Shown here: one piece after another, positions 54,190-63,407 of the stretch
Layout: each line of letters starts with the position of its first letter
Position numbering within the stretch: position 1 is the stretch's first letter
DNA from: Microbacterium sp. APC 3901
GTDB lineage: Bacteria; Actinomycetota; Actinomycetes; Actinomycetales; Microbacteriaceae
Length of the DNA stretch: 64,000 nt
NCBI RefSeq assembly: GCF_030407765.1
Contig: NZ_JASDCU010000003.1
Location: 1 to 64,000 of the forward strand
Direction of reading: 5' to 3'
Made by a program: the position numbers and the translations under genes
The notes under the pieces: generated by a model
What the model saw: only the letters and a program-made list of their open reading frames with translations
What the model was told of the DNA's origin: nothing
Databases searched by the model: none

Positions 54190-55104
54190 TCAGCGTTTGC
54201 GCGAGAACGCCTCGAGGCGCTCGTCGGGGCTGAGCAGCGCCATCTTCTCGAGCCACGCCGCTGAGAAGTGATCGCCCGTCGGGGCGTCCGTCACCGGCAC
54301 CACCGTGTGCGTGATCGTGTCAGGACGCACATGCACGATCTGGAAGGCCTGCGCTGCATCCATCCCGTTCACATCAGCAGCGGGGCGCGCGACGTTCATC
54401 GTGTAGCAGGTCGCCGAGGAGACGCTGACCGGCACGCCCGCGAAGGTGCCGTGCGACGAGTAGTGCAGGTGACCGGCGAGGATGCCGCGCACGTCGGTGT
54501 CGCGGATGATCTCCGCCAGTTCGTCCTGGTGCCGCAGCTCGAGGATGTCGAAGAGCGGCAGGTGGCTCGGCAGCGGAGGGTGGTGCATCGCGAGCAGGGT
54601 GCCATGCGGCGCCGGCTCGCTGAGGACCTCTGCCAACCATGAGAGCTGACCCGCGTCCAGGTCACCGTGGTGCCACCCCGGCACACTCGTGTCGAGTGCG
54701 ACCAGCCTGAGACCGTCGAGATCCCACACTCCCGTCACCGGGTCCTGTGTCGGGGGCAGGTCGAGCAGCCCCTCACGGAGTGCCGGGCGATCATCATGGT
54801 TGCCCGCGACCCATACGATGACCGTCCCCAGCTCTTCGGCGACGGGCTCCACCGCGAGACGGAGCCGCCGATACGCGTCCGGCTCCCCCAGATCGGTCAG
54901 GTCGCCGGTGATCACTATCGCCGACGGGTGCGGATGCACAGCCCTGATCGCCTCGAGAGTACGGGCGAAGTTCTCCTCGACGTCGTAGCGTCCACCGAGC
55001 CGCACGCCGTCCGCCAGGAAGTGCGGGTCGCTCACATGGATGATGACGTGGCTCGCCGGCTCATGACGACCGAAGACGAAGTCGCTGTCGGAAGGCGCTG
55101 GCAT
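54190..55104 (-). CDS. Calcineurin-like metallophosphoesterase (CpdA-like)
   Basis: 304 residues. All metal-binding motifs are present: VSDPHFL (D-x-H), GDLTDLG, GNHDD, MHHPP and GHLHYSSHG. The class III cyclic-nucleotide phosphodiesterase group (CpdA) is closest, but the substrate is not provable. TAGGCT (55116-55111) ends six bases before the ATG. It diverges from a TetR gene. Confidence 0.9.
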   Translation of the reverse strand: MPAPSDSDFVFGRHEPASHVIIHVSDPHFLADGVRLGGRYDVEENFARTLEAIRAVHPHPSAIVITGDLTDLGEPDAYRRLRLAVEPVAEELGTVIVWVAGNHDDRPALREGLLDLPPTQDPVTGVWDLDGLRLVALDTSVPGWHHGDLDAGQLSWLAEVLSEPAPHGTLLAMHHPPLPSHLPLFDILELRHQDELAEIIRDTDVRGILAGHLHYSSHGTFAGVPVSVSSATCYTMNVARPAADVNGMDAAQAFQIVHVRPDTITHTVVPVTDAPTGDHFSAAWLEKMALLSPDERLEAFSRKR

Positions 55105-55183
55105 GGTCTCAGCCTAGGCCGCACGACGACATCGGACCACGAGGGGTCCACGGCAGCTGTAGTAGTCGCGATAGGGTGCTCGG

Positions 55184-55750
55184 ATGGCGAAGAACGAGAC
55201 GAGGCGACGGAGCATCGCGGATGCAGGGCTGACCGTGCTTGCGACCGACGGTTCGCGCGGGCTCACGCACCGCGCCGTCGACCTTGCGGCCGGCGTGCCG
55301 GTGGGCACGACGTCGAACTACTTCCGCAGCCGGGACTCGCTCATCGAGGGTCTCGTCGAGCGAATCGGCGAACGTCTCGCCCCCAGCGACGACGACCTCG
55401 TGCGCCGATCATCCGATCAGCCGAGCAGAGAGCTCTTCGCCGACTACGTCAGAGATATCGTGCGTCGCCTGACCGACGACCGCGACGTCACGCTGGCGCT
55501 GTTCGAACTGAGACTCGAGAGCAGCCGACGCCCCGAGGTCGCGATCCTGCTGGGCGCATGGCAGCGAGCGGGGTTCGATGCGGATGTCGCGTTCAACACG
55601 GCAGCGGGTCTTCCCGGCGGCCGACGCGAGATCGCGCTGTTCCACTACGCGATCGACGGGCTTCTGCTCGATCGACTGACATCTCCGATCGACCCCGACA
55701 CGTCGACCGACGAGATCGTCGACGACCTCGTAGCCGGCCTCCTGCGCTGA
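55184..55750 (+). CDS. TetR-family transcriptional regulator
   Basis: 188 residues. The N-terminal HTH is ITVLATDGSRGLTHRAVDLAAGVPVGTTSNYFRSRDSLI in pattern (about residues 15-55), with the TetR TSNYFRSRD recognition helix. The ligand domain is not informative. TAGGGT (55172-55177) ends six bases before the ATG. An imperfect repeat GGACC-N6-GGTCC at 55134-55149 in the divergent gap is a possible operator. Confidence 0.9.
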   Translation: MAKNETRRRSIADAGLTVLATDGSRGLTHRAVDLAAGVPVGTTSNYFRSRDSLIEGLVERIGERLAPSDDDLVRRSSDQPSRELFADYVRDIVRRLTDDRDVTLALFELRLESSRRPEVAILLGAWQRAGFDADVAFNTAAGLPGGRREIALFHYAIDGLLLDRLTSPIDPDTSTDEIVDDLVAGLLR

Positions 55751-55775
55751 CTCCGGAGGGCGTCGGACGCGTCGA

Positions 55776-56111
55776 TCAGTGCCCGACGACGATGATCAGG
55801 ATGCCGACCACCACAGCCACACCGCACAGCGCGAAGCACCCGTAGGCGCCGTAGAGCGCGATGCGTCGCTGCCCCTCGGTGAGCGGACTCTTCTTCGCCG
55901 CCTTGGCGGCCTGCTTCGCCGCCCGCTTGAGCTCCTTCTCAGAGACCACGGTGATGGCGTCGGTGAACTCCGCCGGACTCACGACGGGCGCATGCCCGCT
56001 GCGGACCAGCAGCCGAAGCCCGAACGCATAGAAGGTCACGACGGCGCAGGCGCCGAGCAGCGCCGCGAGGAACACCTGGAGGAATGCATCCCATTCGATG
56101 GCGACGCTCAC
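55776..56111 (-). CDS. Small two-helix membrane protein coupled to the phosphate transporter
   Basis: 111 residues. TM1 at about 10-34 and TM2 at about 86-108 flank a Lys/Ala-rich cytoplasmic helix (KELKRAAKQAAKAAKKSP). Its ATG overlaps the pit stop (ATGA at 56111-56108), so it is translationally coupled. Similar small partners follow actinobacterial pit genes; function unknown. Confidence 0.78.
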   Translation of the reverse strand: MSVAIEWDAFLQVFLAALLGACAVVTFYAFGLRLLVRSGHAPVVSPAEFTDAITVVSEKELKRAAKQAAKAAKKSPLTEGQRRIALYGAYGCFALCGVAVVVGILIIVVGH

Positions 56112-57472
56112 TTCGACTCCTCGCTGTTCGCCTTCTCCGGGTCATCGACCTTCGTCGCGACGCCGGTCTCCGGTGCCTTCTTCGCCGCCTTCGCCGCCGC
56201 CTTCGCCTTCGCGTCGGCCCTGGCCTTGGCCTTGGCCTTCTCGCGTGCATCTGCGCGTGCCTTCGCCTCAGCCTTGGCGTCCATGATCCGCTGCTGCCTG
56301 CGCGTGGGCGGAGTGGTGTCGGGGTGCTCGATCGCGAGCCCCGACTCGGCCACGTCGCTCATCGCGTTCGCATGAGTCACGGCATCCTTGCGCGAACGGA
56401 GGAACAGGCCGATGATCACGGCGAGCGCGAGGACGGTGTCTATCGCGATGCCCCAGAGCCCGAGCCACGTGATCAGCAGGGCCGCGAGAGCGCCGACCGC
56501 ACCCGCCGCCGGGAGGGTCAGGAGCCAGCCGATGGCGATCCGACCTGCGGTCCGCCAGCGAACCGTCGATCCGCGGCGGCCGAGACCCGACCCGATGACC
56601 GAACCCGAAGCGACCTGGGTGGTCGAGAGCGCGAAGCCGAAGGCGCTGGAGGCGAGGATCGTCGCCGCCGTCGAGCTCTCGGCCGAGAAGCCCTGCGCGG
56701 GCTTGACCTCGGTCAGGCCCTTGCCCAGCGTGCGGATGATCCGCCACCCGCCGAGATACGTGCCGAGGGCGATCGTGACCGCACACGCGATGATGACCCA
56801 CAGGTACGGGTCCGCCTGCTCGCTGTTCTGCCATCCGACTGTGATGAGCGCGAGGGTGATCACACCCATCGTCTTCTGGGCGTCGTTCGTGCCGTGTGCG
56901 AGCGCCACCAGCGACGACGTGAAGATCTGGCCCCAGCGGAAGCCGTCTCGTCCATCGGGCTTGCCGTCGTAGCGCCGAGTGATCGAATACGCGAGCTTCG
57001 TCGCGGCGAACGCGATGATCCCGGCCGTCAGCGGGGCGATGAGTGCCGGGAGGATGATCTTCGACAGCACCATGCCGAAGTCGATGCCGCCGACCCCGAC
57101 CCCGACCAGCGTGGCACCGATGAGGCCGCCGAAGAGCGCGTGGGACGAGCTCGACGGCAGGCCCAGCAGCCAGGTGAGCATGTTCCAGGTGATCGCGCCG
57201 ATGAGACCGGCGAAGATCATCGGGAGGAACACATCGCCTTGGATCGTGTCCTCGCGGATGATGCCGTGCGACACGGTCTTGGAGACCTCGGTCGAGAGGA
57301 ACGCACCGACGAGGTTCAGCACCGCTGCGAGAAGGACGGCTGTCTTGGGCTTGAGCGCGCCGGTCGCGATGGGAGTGGCCATCGCGTTGGCCGTGTCGTG
57401 AAACCCGTTGGTGAAGTCGAAGAAGAGTGCCAGCGCGATGACCAGCACGACGATGAGGGCTGCGGTTTCCAC
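56108..57472 (-). CDS. pit: Inorganic phosphate transporter, PiT family
   Basis: 454 residues, about ten transmembrane helices. The two PHO4 signatures are FFDFTNGFHDTANAMATPI near the N-terminus and the inverted repeat VALAHGTNDAQKTMGVI in the middle. It probably takes up metal-phosphate with protons. The C-terminal about 70 residues are a Lys/Ala/Glu-rich charged tail (KAEAKARADAREKAKAKA) of unusual length, perhaps a coiled coil. The start is GTG. Confidence 0.93.
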   Translation of the reverse strand: METAALIVVLVIALALFFDFTNGFHDTANAMATPIATGALKPKTAVLLAAVLNLVGAFLSTEVSKTVSHGIIREDTIQGDVFLPMIFAGLIGAITWNMLTWLLGLPSSSSHALFGGLIGATLVGVGVGGIDFGMVLSKIILPALIAPLTAGIIAFAATKLAYSITRRYDGKPDGRDGFRWGQIFTSSLVALAHGTNDAQKTMGVITLALITVGWQNSEQADPYLWVIIACAVTIALGTYLGGWRIIRTLGKGLTEVKPAQGFSAESSTAATILASSAFGFALSTTQVASGSVIGSGLGRRGSTVRWRTAGRIAIGWLLTLPAAGAVGALAALLITWLGLWGIAIDTVLALAVIIGLFLRSRKDAVTHANAMSDVAESGLAIEHPDTTPPTRRQQRIMDAKAEAKARADAREKAKAKARADAKAKAAAKAAKKAPETGVATKVDDPEKANSEESK

Positions 57473-57631
57473 CGTTCACTTTCGGTCGTTGAGGAAGAAA
57501 GGAGAGGTGTCGACGGGATCGACGTGATGAACGAAGAGTTCACCGTGGGTTTCACTTCCGTTAACCGGCCCCGGTAGATCCTCCCACCCTCCCGGGTACC
57601 GGTCAACTCGACCTGGGCTAGCGTGGAACCC

Positions 57632-59731
57632 GTGACTGATGCCCCGATCGCAGACCGCCGCTCGACCCTCCGCACACACCACGGCGACACATTCGATGAT
57701 CCGTATGAATGGCTCCGCGAGAAGGACTCGGGCGAGGTGATCGCGCACCTCGAGGCCGAGAACGCCCACACCGACGACGAGCTCTCCCACCTGGCGGATC
57801 TGCGCGAGACGCTGTTCCAGGAGATCAAGGGCCGCGTGCAGGAGACCGACCTCTCCGTGCCCACGCGGCGCGGGGACTGGTGGTATTACAGCCGCACCGA
57901 GGAGGGCGCGCAGTACGGCATCCACTGCCGGACCGCCGCGGCTGAGGACGACTGGACTCCCCCGGTGCTGGAACCGGGAGTGGCGGTGCCGGGTGAGACC
58001 GTGCTGCTCGACGGCAACATCGAGGCCGAGGGGCACGAGTTCTTCTCCCTCGGCGCGTTCGACACCTCGGATGACGCCACCAAGCTCCTGTGGGCGACGG
58101 ATTTCGACGGCGATGAGCTCTACACGGTGCACGTGCGCGATCTCGTCACGGGCGAGACCCTCCCCGATGAGATCCCCGACACCGGTGGGGCGTTCTTCAC
58201 GCCCGACGGCACAGGGATCCTCTACACCACGCGCGACGACGCGTGGCGTCCTGACACGCTCTGGCTGCACCGCCTCGGCACGCCGGTCGCGGACGACGTG
58301 AAGCTGTTCCACGAGCCCGACGAGAAGTACTGGCTCGGCGCGGGCATCACCCGCAGCCGCAAGTACCTCGTGATCGCTGTCGGATCGAGCATCACCAGCG
58401 AGGAGTACCTCGTCGATCTCGCGGGTGACCTGACCGCCGCGCCTCAGATCGTCTGGCCCCGTCGTGATGGCGTCGAGTACTCGCTCGAACACGCCGTGGT
58501 CGACGGCGAGGACCGTCTGTACATCCTGCACAACGACGGTGCGCTGGACTTCGAGCTCGTCTCGGTGGCGGCATCCGATCCGCAGGGGGATCGTCAGGTG
58601 GTGCTCGCCCATGAACCAGGACGCCGGCTGCTCGGGATGGATGCGTTCCGCGATTTCGCGACGGTGGAGTACCGCCGCGAAGGGCTCGAGCGTGTCGGGC
58701 TGCTCGACTACGCGACGCACGCCGTCGACGACATCGTCTTCGACGAGCCCCTGTATTCGGCGGGCGTCAGCGGCAACCCGGAGTGGCACTCGCCCTTCCT
58801 CCGGCTCGGCTACACCTCCTTCGTGACCCCGGGCACCGTCTACGAGCTGGATCTCGCCACCCGTCACCTCCACCTGCGCAAGCAGGTCTCCGTACTGGGC
58901 GGATACGATCCCCTCGACTATGGACAGAAGCGCGACTGGGCGACCTCATCGGACGGCACCCGGGTGCCGATCTCGCTCGTCTGGAAGCGCTCGTTCGGCG
59001 AGCCCGGTTCCGAGGCCCGACCGGTGCACCTCTACGGCTACGGCTCGTATGAGCACTCGATCGATCCCGGCTTCTCGGTAGCGCGGCTCTCGGAGCTCGA
59101 CCGAGGCATCGTCTTCGCCGTCGCGCACGTCCGCGGCGGCGGTGAGATGGGTCGGCAATGGTATGAGGACGGCAAGCTGCTGAACAAGCGCAACACCTTC
59201 ACCGACTTCGTCGCCTGCGCCGAGCACCTCATCGAACAGGGCGTCACGTCTCCTGAGCGCCTCGTCGCCGAGGGCGGAAGCGCCGGCGGACTCCTCATGG
59301 GAGCCGTGACGAACCTCGCTCCCGAGCTCTTCGCGGGCGTGCTGGCGGCTGTTCCCTTCGTCGATGCGCTCACGACGATCCTCGACCCTTCGCTCCCCCT
59401 GACGGTGATCGAGTGGGACGAGTGGGGCGACCCGCTGCACGGCGCCGACGTCTACGAGTACATGAAGTCGTACTCGCCGTACGAGAACGTCCGTGATGGG
59501 GTGGACTATCCGCGGATCCTCGCAGTGACCTCGCTCAACGACACACGGGTCCTCTACGTCGAGCCCGCGAAGTGGATCGCCGCCCTGCGTGTCGCCGGCG
59601 CGTCGGACGCTCTGCTCAAATGCGAGATGGTCGCCGGTCACGGAGGTGTCAGCGGTCGCTACAACTCGTGGAAGGAACGCGCGTTCGAGCTCGCGTGGAT
59701 CCTCGACACGGTGGGCCTCGCCGCGGAGTGA
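57632..59731 (+). CDS. S9 family prolyl oligopeptidase (oligopeptidase B-like)
   Basis: 699 residues. An N-terminal beta-propeller (about 70-400) gates a C-terminal alpha/beta hydrolase: catalytic Ser in GGSAGGLLMG near residue 550, and His in VAGHGGVSGRY near 669. PPYEWLRE-type entry (DDPYEWLREKDSGEV) and RGGGEMGRQWYEDGK are typical of oligopeptidase B. It cleaves small peptides, probably after basic residues. TAGCGT (57619-57624) is seven bases before the GTG at 57632; a GTG three codons earlier is less likely. Confidence 0.92.
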   Translation: MTDAPIADRRSTLRTHHGDTFDDPYEWLREKDSGEVIAHLEAENAHTDDELSHLADLRETLFQEIKGRVQETDLSVPTRRGDWWYYSRTEEGAQYGIHCRTAAAEDDWTPPVLEPGVAVPGETVLLDGNIEAEGHEFFSLGAFDTSDDATKLLWATDFDGDELYTVHVRDLVTGETLPDEIPDTGGAFFTPDGTGILYTTRDDAWRPDTLWLHRLGTPVADDVKLFHEPDEKYWLGAGITRSRKYLVIAVGSSITSEEYLVDLAGDLTAAPQIVWPRRDGVEYSLEHAVVDGEDRLYILHNDGALDFELVSVAASDPQGDRQVVLAHEPGRRLLGMDAFRDFATVEYRREGLERVGLLDYATHAVDDIVFDEPLYSAGVSGNPEWHSPFLRLGYTSFVTPGTVYELDLATRHLHLRKQVSVLGGYDPLDYGQKRDWATSSDGTRVPISLVWKRSFGEPGSEARPVHLYGYGSYEHSIDPGFSVARLSELDRGIVFAVAHVRGGGEMGRQWYEDGKLLNKRNTFTDFVACAEHLIEQGVTSPERLVAEGGSAGGLLMGAVTNLAPELFAGVLAAVPFVDALTTILDPSLPLTVIEWDEWGDPLHGADVYEYMKSYSPYENVRDGVDYPRILAVTSLNDTRVLYVEPAKWIAALRVAGASDALLKCEMVAGHGGVSGRYNSWKERAFELAWILDTVGLAAE

Positions 59732-59763
59732 CCGGGCTCGTCCGGTGCGCTCAGGCGTTCCGA

Positions 59764-59796
59764 GAGTGGGCGGATGCCGACGGCATCCGCCCACTC
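59764..59796. terminator. Bidirectional terminator between the S9 peptidase gene and pfkA
   Basis: GAGTGGGCGGATGCC (59764-59778) pairs perfectly over 15 bp with GGCATCCGCCCACTC (59782-59796) around a three-base loop; it separates convergent genes. Confidence 0.88.
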
Positions 59797-59801
59797 CGGT
59801 C

Positions 59802-60830
59802 TCAGCCGAAGAGCGCTGCGGCCTCGTCGTAGCGGCTGCGGGGAACCGTGTTCAGCTCTCCCAGCGCCTCTGCGAACGGGACACGGACGATGTCTGTGCC
59901 CTGCATCGCGACCATCTGACCCCACGCCTTCTCGACGATCGCGTCAGCCGCATGTAGTCCGAGGCGGGTGGCGAGCACGCGGTCGAACGCGGACGGGGAT
60001 CCGCCGCGCTGGATGTGTCCGAGGATCGTCGCGCGAGTCTCGATGCCCGTGATCCGCTCGATCGCGGGAGCGAGCTGATCGCCGATGCCGCCGAGACGAG
60101 GTCTGTTGAAGGCGTCGAGGCCCTTGTCGCTGTACGCCTCATCCATGCCGAGCAGCTTGAACCCCTCAGAGACGACGACGAGCGGCGCGCGACCGCGGTC
60201 ATGCGCGCTGGAGACGAGTGCGGTGATGTCGTCGATGGACATCGGCACCTCGGGGATGCAGATGGCGTGCGCACCCGCGGCCATTCCCGCATGCAGAGCG
60301 ATCCAGCCGACGTGACGGCCCATGACCTCGGCCACCATGCAGCGCTGATGGGAGTCTCCTGTGGTGCGCAGACGGTCCATCGCATCCGTGGCGATGTTGA
60401 CGGCCGTGTCGAAACCGAAGGAGTAGTCCGTGGCGCGAAGGTCGTTGTCGATGGTCTTCGGCACACCGATGACGTTGATGCCGTCCTTCGCGAGGCGGTC
60501 GGCCGCTGCGAGGGTGCCCTCGCCGCCGATCGCGATGATTCCGTCGATCTTGTGCCCGTACAGAGTCTTGGCGATGTTGTCGGCTCCACCGCGTTCACCC
60601 TCGTAGGGATTGGTGCGGCTGGTGCCCAGGATCGTGCCGCCGACCTTCGACAGGCCCTTCACCTCGTGACGGGTGAGGGGGAAGAAATCGCCGTCGACCA
60701 CGCCTCGCCAGCCGTCGCGGATGCCGACGAACTCGAGGTCGTAGGTGGTGGTGCCCTTGAGCACGATGCCGCGGATGACCGCGTTGAGTCCGGGGCAGTC
60801 GCCGCCGCTCGTCAGAATGCCGATCTTCAT
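59802..60830 (-). CDS. pfkA: 6-phosphofructokinase
   Basis: 342 residues. The N-terminal TSGGDCPGLNAVIRG and catalytic PKTIDND (124-130) are conserved. GGEGT (102-106) keeps Gly at the position that distinguishes ATP-type from PPi-type enzymes, whereas Lys before TIDND is usual in the PPi or mixed group. It belongs to actinobacterial group III, so ATP is the likely donor but not certain. GAGGCAAGC precedes the ATG. Confidence 0.93.
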   Translation of the reverse strand: MKIGILTSGGDCPGLNAVIRGIVLKGTTTYDLEFVGIRDGWRGVVDGDFFPLTRHEVKGLSKVGGTILGTSRTNPYEGERGGADNIAKTLYGHKIDGIIAIGGEGTLAAADRLAKDGINVIGVPKTIDNDLRATDYSFGFDTAVNIATDAMDRLRTTGDSHQRCMVAEVMGRHVGWIALHAGMAAGAHAICIPEVPMSIDDITALVSSAHDRGRAPLVVVSEGFKLLGMDEAYSDKGLDAFNRPRLGGIGDQLAPAIERITGIETRATILGHIQRGGSPSAFDRVLATRLGLHAADAIVEKAWGQMVAMQGTDIVRVPFAEALGELNTVPRSRYDEAAALFG

Positions 60831-60998
60831 GCTTGCCTCAGACGGTTGAGTGGAAGGGGGAACAGGCGACGGTGCCTGCGATCGACACTAGCGCTCCGAT
60901 ACGACCTGGCGCCATTCGGGACGGCGAAAACCGGGGATCTTGCGGCGAAATCGAGACGATTCGTGAGAAATGAGCGAACAAGTCGATCAACGCAAGAA

Positions 60999-61032
60999 AT
61001 CGGCGTCAAGAACCGCAGTTCTTAACGCCGAT
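60999..61032 (-). terminator. SNF2 helicase gene terminator
   Basis: ATCGGCGT (60999-61006) and ACGCCGAT (61025-61032) form an outer stem with a second stem AAGAAC/GTTCTT inside; the minus-strand tail is TTCTTGCG. It sits just after the helicase stop (61054). The remaining pfkA upstream sequence (60831-60998) shows no gene. Confidence 0.7.
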
Positions 61033-61053
61033 GTCTCAGTTGACGAGCGCGTG

Positions 61054-63198
61054 TCACACGGCGCCGAGCGCCTCCCGGAGCAGGTGCATGAGGGCACCCA
61101 GTTGCACAGGCTCGGCGGCCGCCTCATCGAGGGCCTCGCCGTCGAGGGCACGCGCCGCAAGACCCTGCTTCTGGTCGATGAGCTCCGCGATCTTCGCGTC
61201 GATCGTGTGCGCCGCGATGATCCGCCACGCCGTCACCGGCTCGTCCTGACCGATGCGGTGCACTCGGTCGATCGCCTGCGTCTGCTCTGCCGCCGTCCAC
61301 GACAGCTCCGCCAGGACCACGTTCGATGCGGCCTGCAGGTTCAGACCGACACCGGCAGCGGTCAACGAGCACACCGCGATACCGACAGCAGGATCGCCGT
61401 TGAAGTCGTCGATCGCCTGCTGGCGGACGGTCGAGGTCTGGTCACCGCGGATCGAGACCGATCGGATGCCGGCAGCGGCGAAGTGCGCCTCTGCCTGATC
61501 CATCACGTCGATGTGCTTCGCGAAGAACACGACCTTGCCTACCGACCGCTGGAGCTGAGCTGCGTAGTCCGCCGCCAGATGCGCCTTCGCCTGTCCGATT
61601 CGGCGCACCATCGTGAAGACGTTGTCTCCGCCGGTTCCGGCGGCCTTCGACTCCTCGAGTTCGTTCTGAGCGACCAGACGCACGATGTCCTGGTCGATCT
61701 CGCCCGGAGCGAGTCCGCGGTCACCCCGCGCCTCGATGATCCTCCGGTACCGACCGGCGAGTCGTTCGCCCAGCTCGCGCTCGGCCTGACGTATTCCGCG
61801 GCCGAACTCATCGTCCAGCTGCACGGGCAGGTCGGCGATGAGCTTGTCGGGCAGATCGGCGGCGACGTCCTTCTTCTTGCGCCGGACGATCCCCATCGAG
61901 ATCACCGCTTCGCGAGCCTCCGGGTAGAACGCCTTGTCGGCGGGCGTGAAACCGGTCGCGTCGAGCTTCTCCATCAGCTCCGGCCCCGGCTTCTCACCCG
62001 TGGTCCACCCGAGGAAGCGCCAGATCGCGTCGAAGTCCTCGACGTCGTTGATCAGCGGCGTGCCCGTGAGCGCGAGCATCAGCGGGTTGCCGCCAGGGGT
62101 GCGCTCGCGTACGCGATTCGCGAGCGACAGCACATTCTGCGAGCGCTGTGAGCTGAGGTTCTTGATGAAGTGCGCCTCGTCGACGACCATGCCCCGAAGA
62201 CCGATCGACGCGAGCCACGACATGTGACGGTCGAGGATCTCGTAGTTGACGATGAACACGTCGGCGAACGCGTCGATGTCGGCGCCATCGCCCTGGATCA
62301 CCGTCGCCCTGCGCTGCGGAGTCCACCGCTCGACCTCTCGCGCCCAGTTCATCTTGACGACGTTGGGCACGACGACGAGCAGCGGGTAGGCGCCGGCGAC
62401 GGATGCGGCCAGCACCGACTGCGCAGTCTTGCCCAGGCCCGGTTCGTCGGCGAGCAGGAAGCTCCTGTGTCCTTCGCGCACCGCTTCGAGGAAGCGCGAC
62501 TGGTGCACCATGACCTCGAGGCCCTTGGGCGAGAGGTGGTCGTACTCGGGGGCCGGCGGCAGGTCCATGCTCGCGGCTCCTCCCCCGGCTCCGGTCTCGA
62601 ACGCCTTGTACAGGGGTCCCATGAGCTCCCAGCCGTCCAGACGTCGACGAGGGGTCGTGGCTGCGCGCGGGGTGAGATCCGGAGCGAGGAACGGGTTCGC
62701 CAGCTGGCGTGCCTCGACCGACGGCGGTGTCACCTGGCGCTCGGCGATCCCCGCCGACACCACAGGTGTCTGGACCGGGGCGACATCGGCGATGATGAGC
62801 TCTTCGGGTGCCAGTTCGGCGCCGGACTCGAGCAGCCAGTCGCGTCGCATGCGCTTCGCGACCGGCGAAGTCGCCTGATCAGCCTCGAGGAGCTGGATCA
62901 GTGAGGTGTCGCGCGCCGCCGTCTTCGCCAGGATCGTTGCCACACCGTCGAGGCGCTTGAGCAGCTCGGCTCGGGCGGCGTCGGCGATCTCGGGATCGGC
63001 CTTGACTCTCGCGCGTTCTTCGCGCACCAGGAACGCGATGACCTGGAACTTGACCCGGTTCGTCGGTCCGAGCTTTCCGCGCTGCGACTTCGCCTCGATC
63101 TCACGCACCTTGCGGGCGAGGATCGGGATGAGGGGTGCCTCATCATCGCGACGAGACGTCTTCTTGCGCCGTGTTGCGGCGGTTGCCGTGGTCGGCAT
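61054..63198 (-). CDS. SNF2-family DEAD/DEAH helicase, SMARCAL1-like
   Basis: 714 residues. A Lys/Arg-rich N-terminal 240 residues of unknown fold precede the SNF2 motor: motif I DEPGLGKT (251-258), DEAH (340-343), ALTGTPLIND motif III, and the second lobe with VVFFAKHIDVMDQ, IRGDQ and DRVHRIGQDEPV (motif VI). The GLGKT/RIGQ arrangement resembles SMARCAL1/HepA annealing helicases rather than chromatin remodellers. GGAGGAGC precedes the ATG at 63198; an ATG 14 codons earlier lacks this. Confidence 0.9.
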   Translation of the reverse strand: MPTTATAATRRKKTSRRDDEAPLIPILARKVREIEAKSQRGKLGPTNRVKFQVIAFLVREERARVKADPEIADAARAELLKRLDGVATILAKTAARDTSLIQLLEADQATSPVAKRMRRDWLLESGAELAPEELIIADVAPVQTPVVSAGIAERQVTPPSVEARQLANPFLAPDLTPRAATTPRRRLDGWELMGPLYKAFETGAGGGAASMDLPPAPEYDHLSPKGLEVMVHQSRFLEAVREGHRSFLLADEPGLGKTAQSVLAASVAGAYPLLVVVPNVVKMNWAREVERWTPQRRATVIQGDGADIDAFADVFIVNYEILDRHMSWLASIGLRGMVVDEAHFIKNLSSQRSQNVLSLANRVRERTPGGNPLMLALTGTPLINDVEDFDAIWRFLGWTTGEKPGPELMEKLDATGFTPADKAFYPEAREAVISMGIVRRKKKDVAADLPDKLIADLPVQLDDEFGRGIRQAERELGERLAGRYRRIIEARGDRGLAPGEIDQDIVRLVAQNELEESKAAGTGGDNVFTMVRRIGQAKAHLAADYAAQLQRSVGKVVFFAKHIDVMDQAEAHFAAAGIRSVSIRGDQTSTVRQQAIDDFNGDPAVGIAVCSLTAAGVGLNLQAASNVVLAELSWTAAEQTQAIDRVHRIGQDEPVTAWRIIAAHTIDAKIAELIDQKQGLAARALDGEALDEAAAEPVQLGALMHLLREALGAV

Positions 63199-63407
63199 GC
63201 TCCTCCTGAGCGTGAAGGCCGGAGCATCCGGGGGATGCATCGGCCGTTCTCGGTGTCCGCGTGTGGCGTGAGCCAGGACCGTACGAACAGTATTTCCGGT
63301 GATCGTCTACGAGCGAATGACGCGCGAGGATCAAGGACCACCGAAGTACATTCTATGCCATGCGACCTGAGCGACGCAGATCAGGACACGCAGAGTTCGA
63401 GTGGAGT

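Noticed and set aside
55134-55149. GGACC-N6-GGTCC as a TetR operator
   Set aside because: Short arms and no second copy; mentioned with the TetR gene but not strong enough for its own entry.
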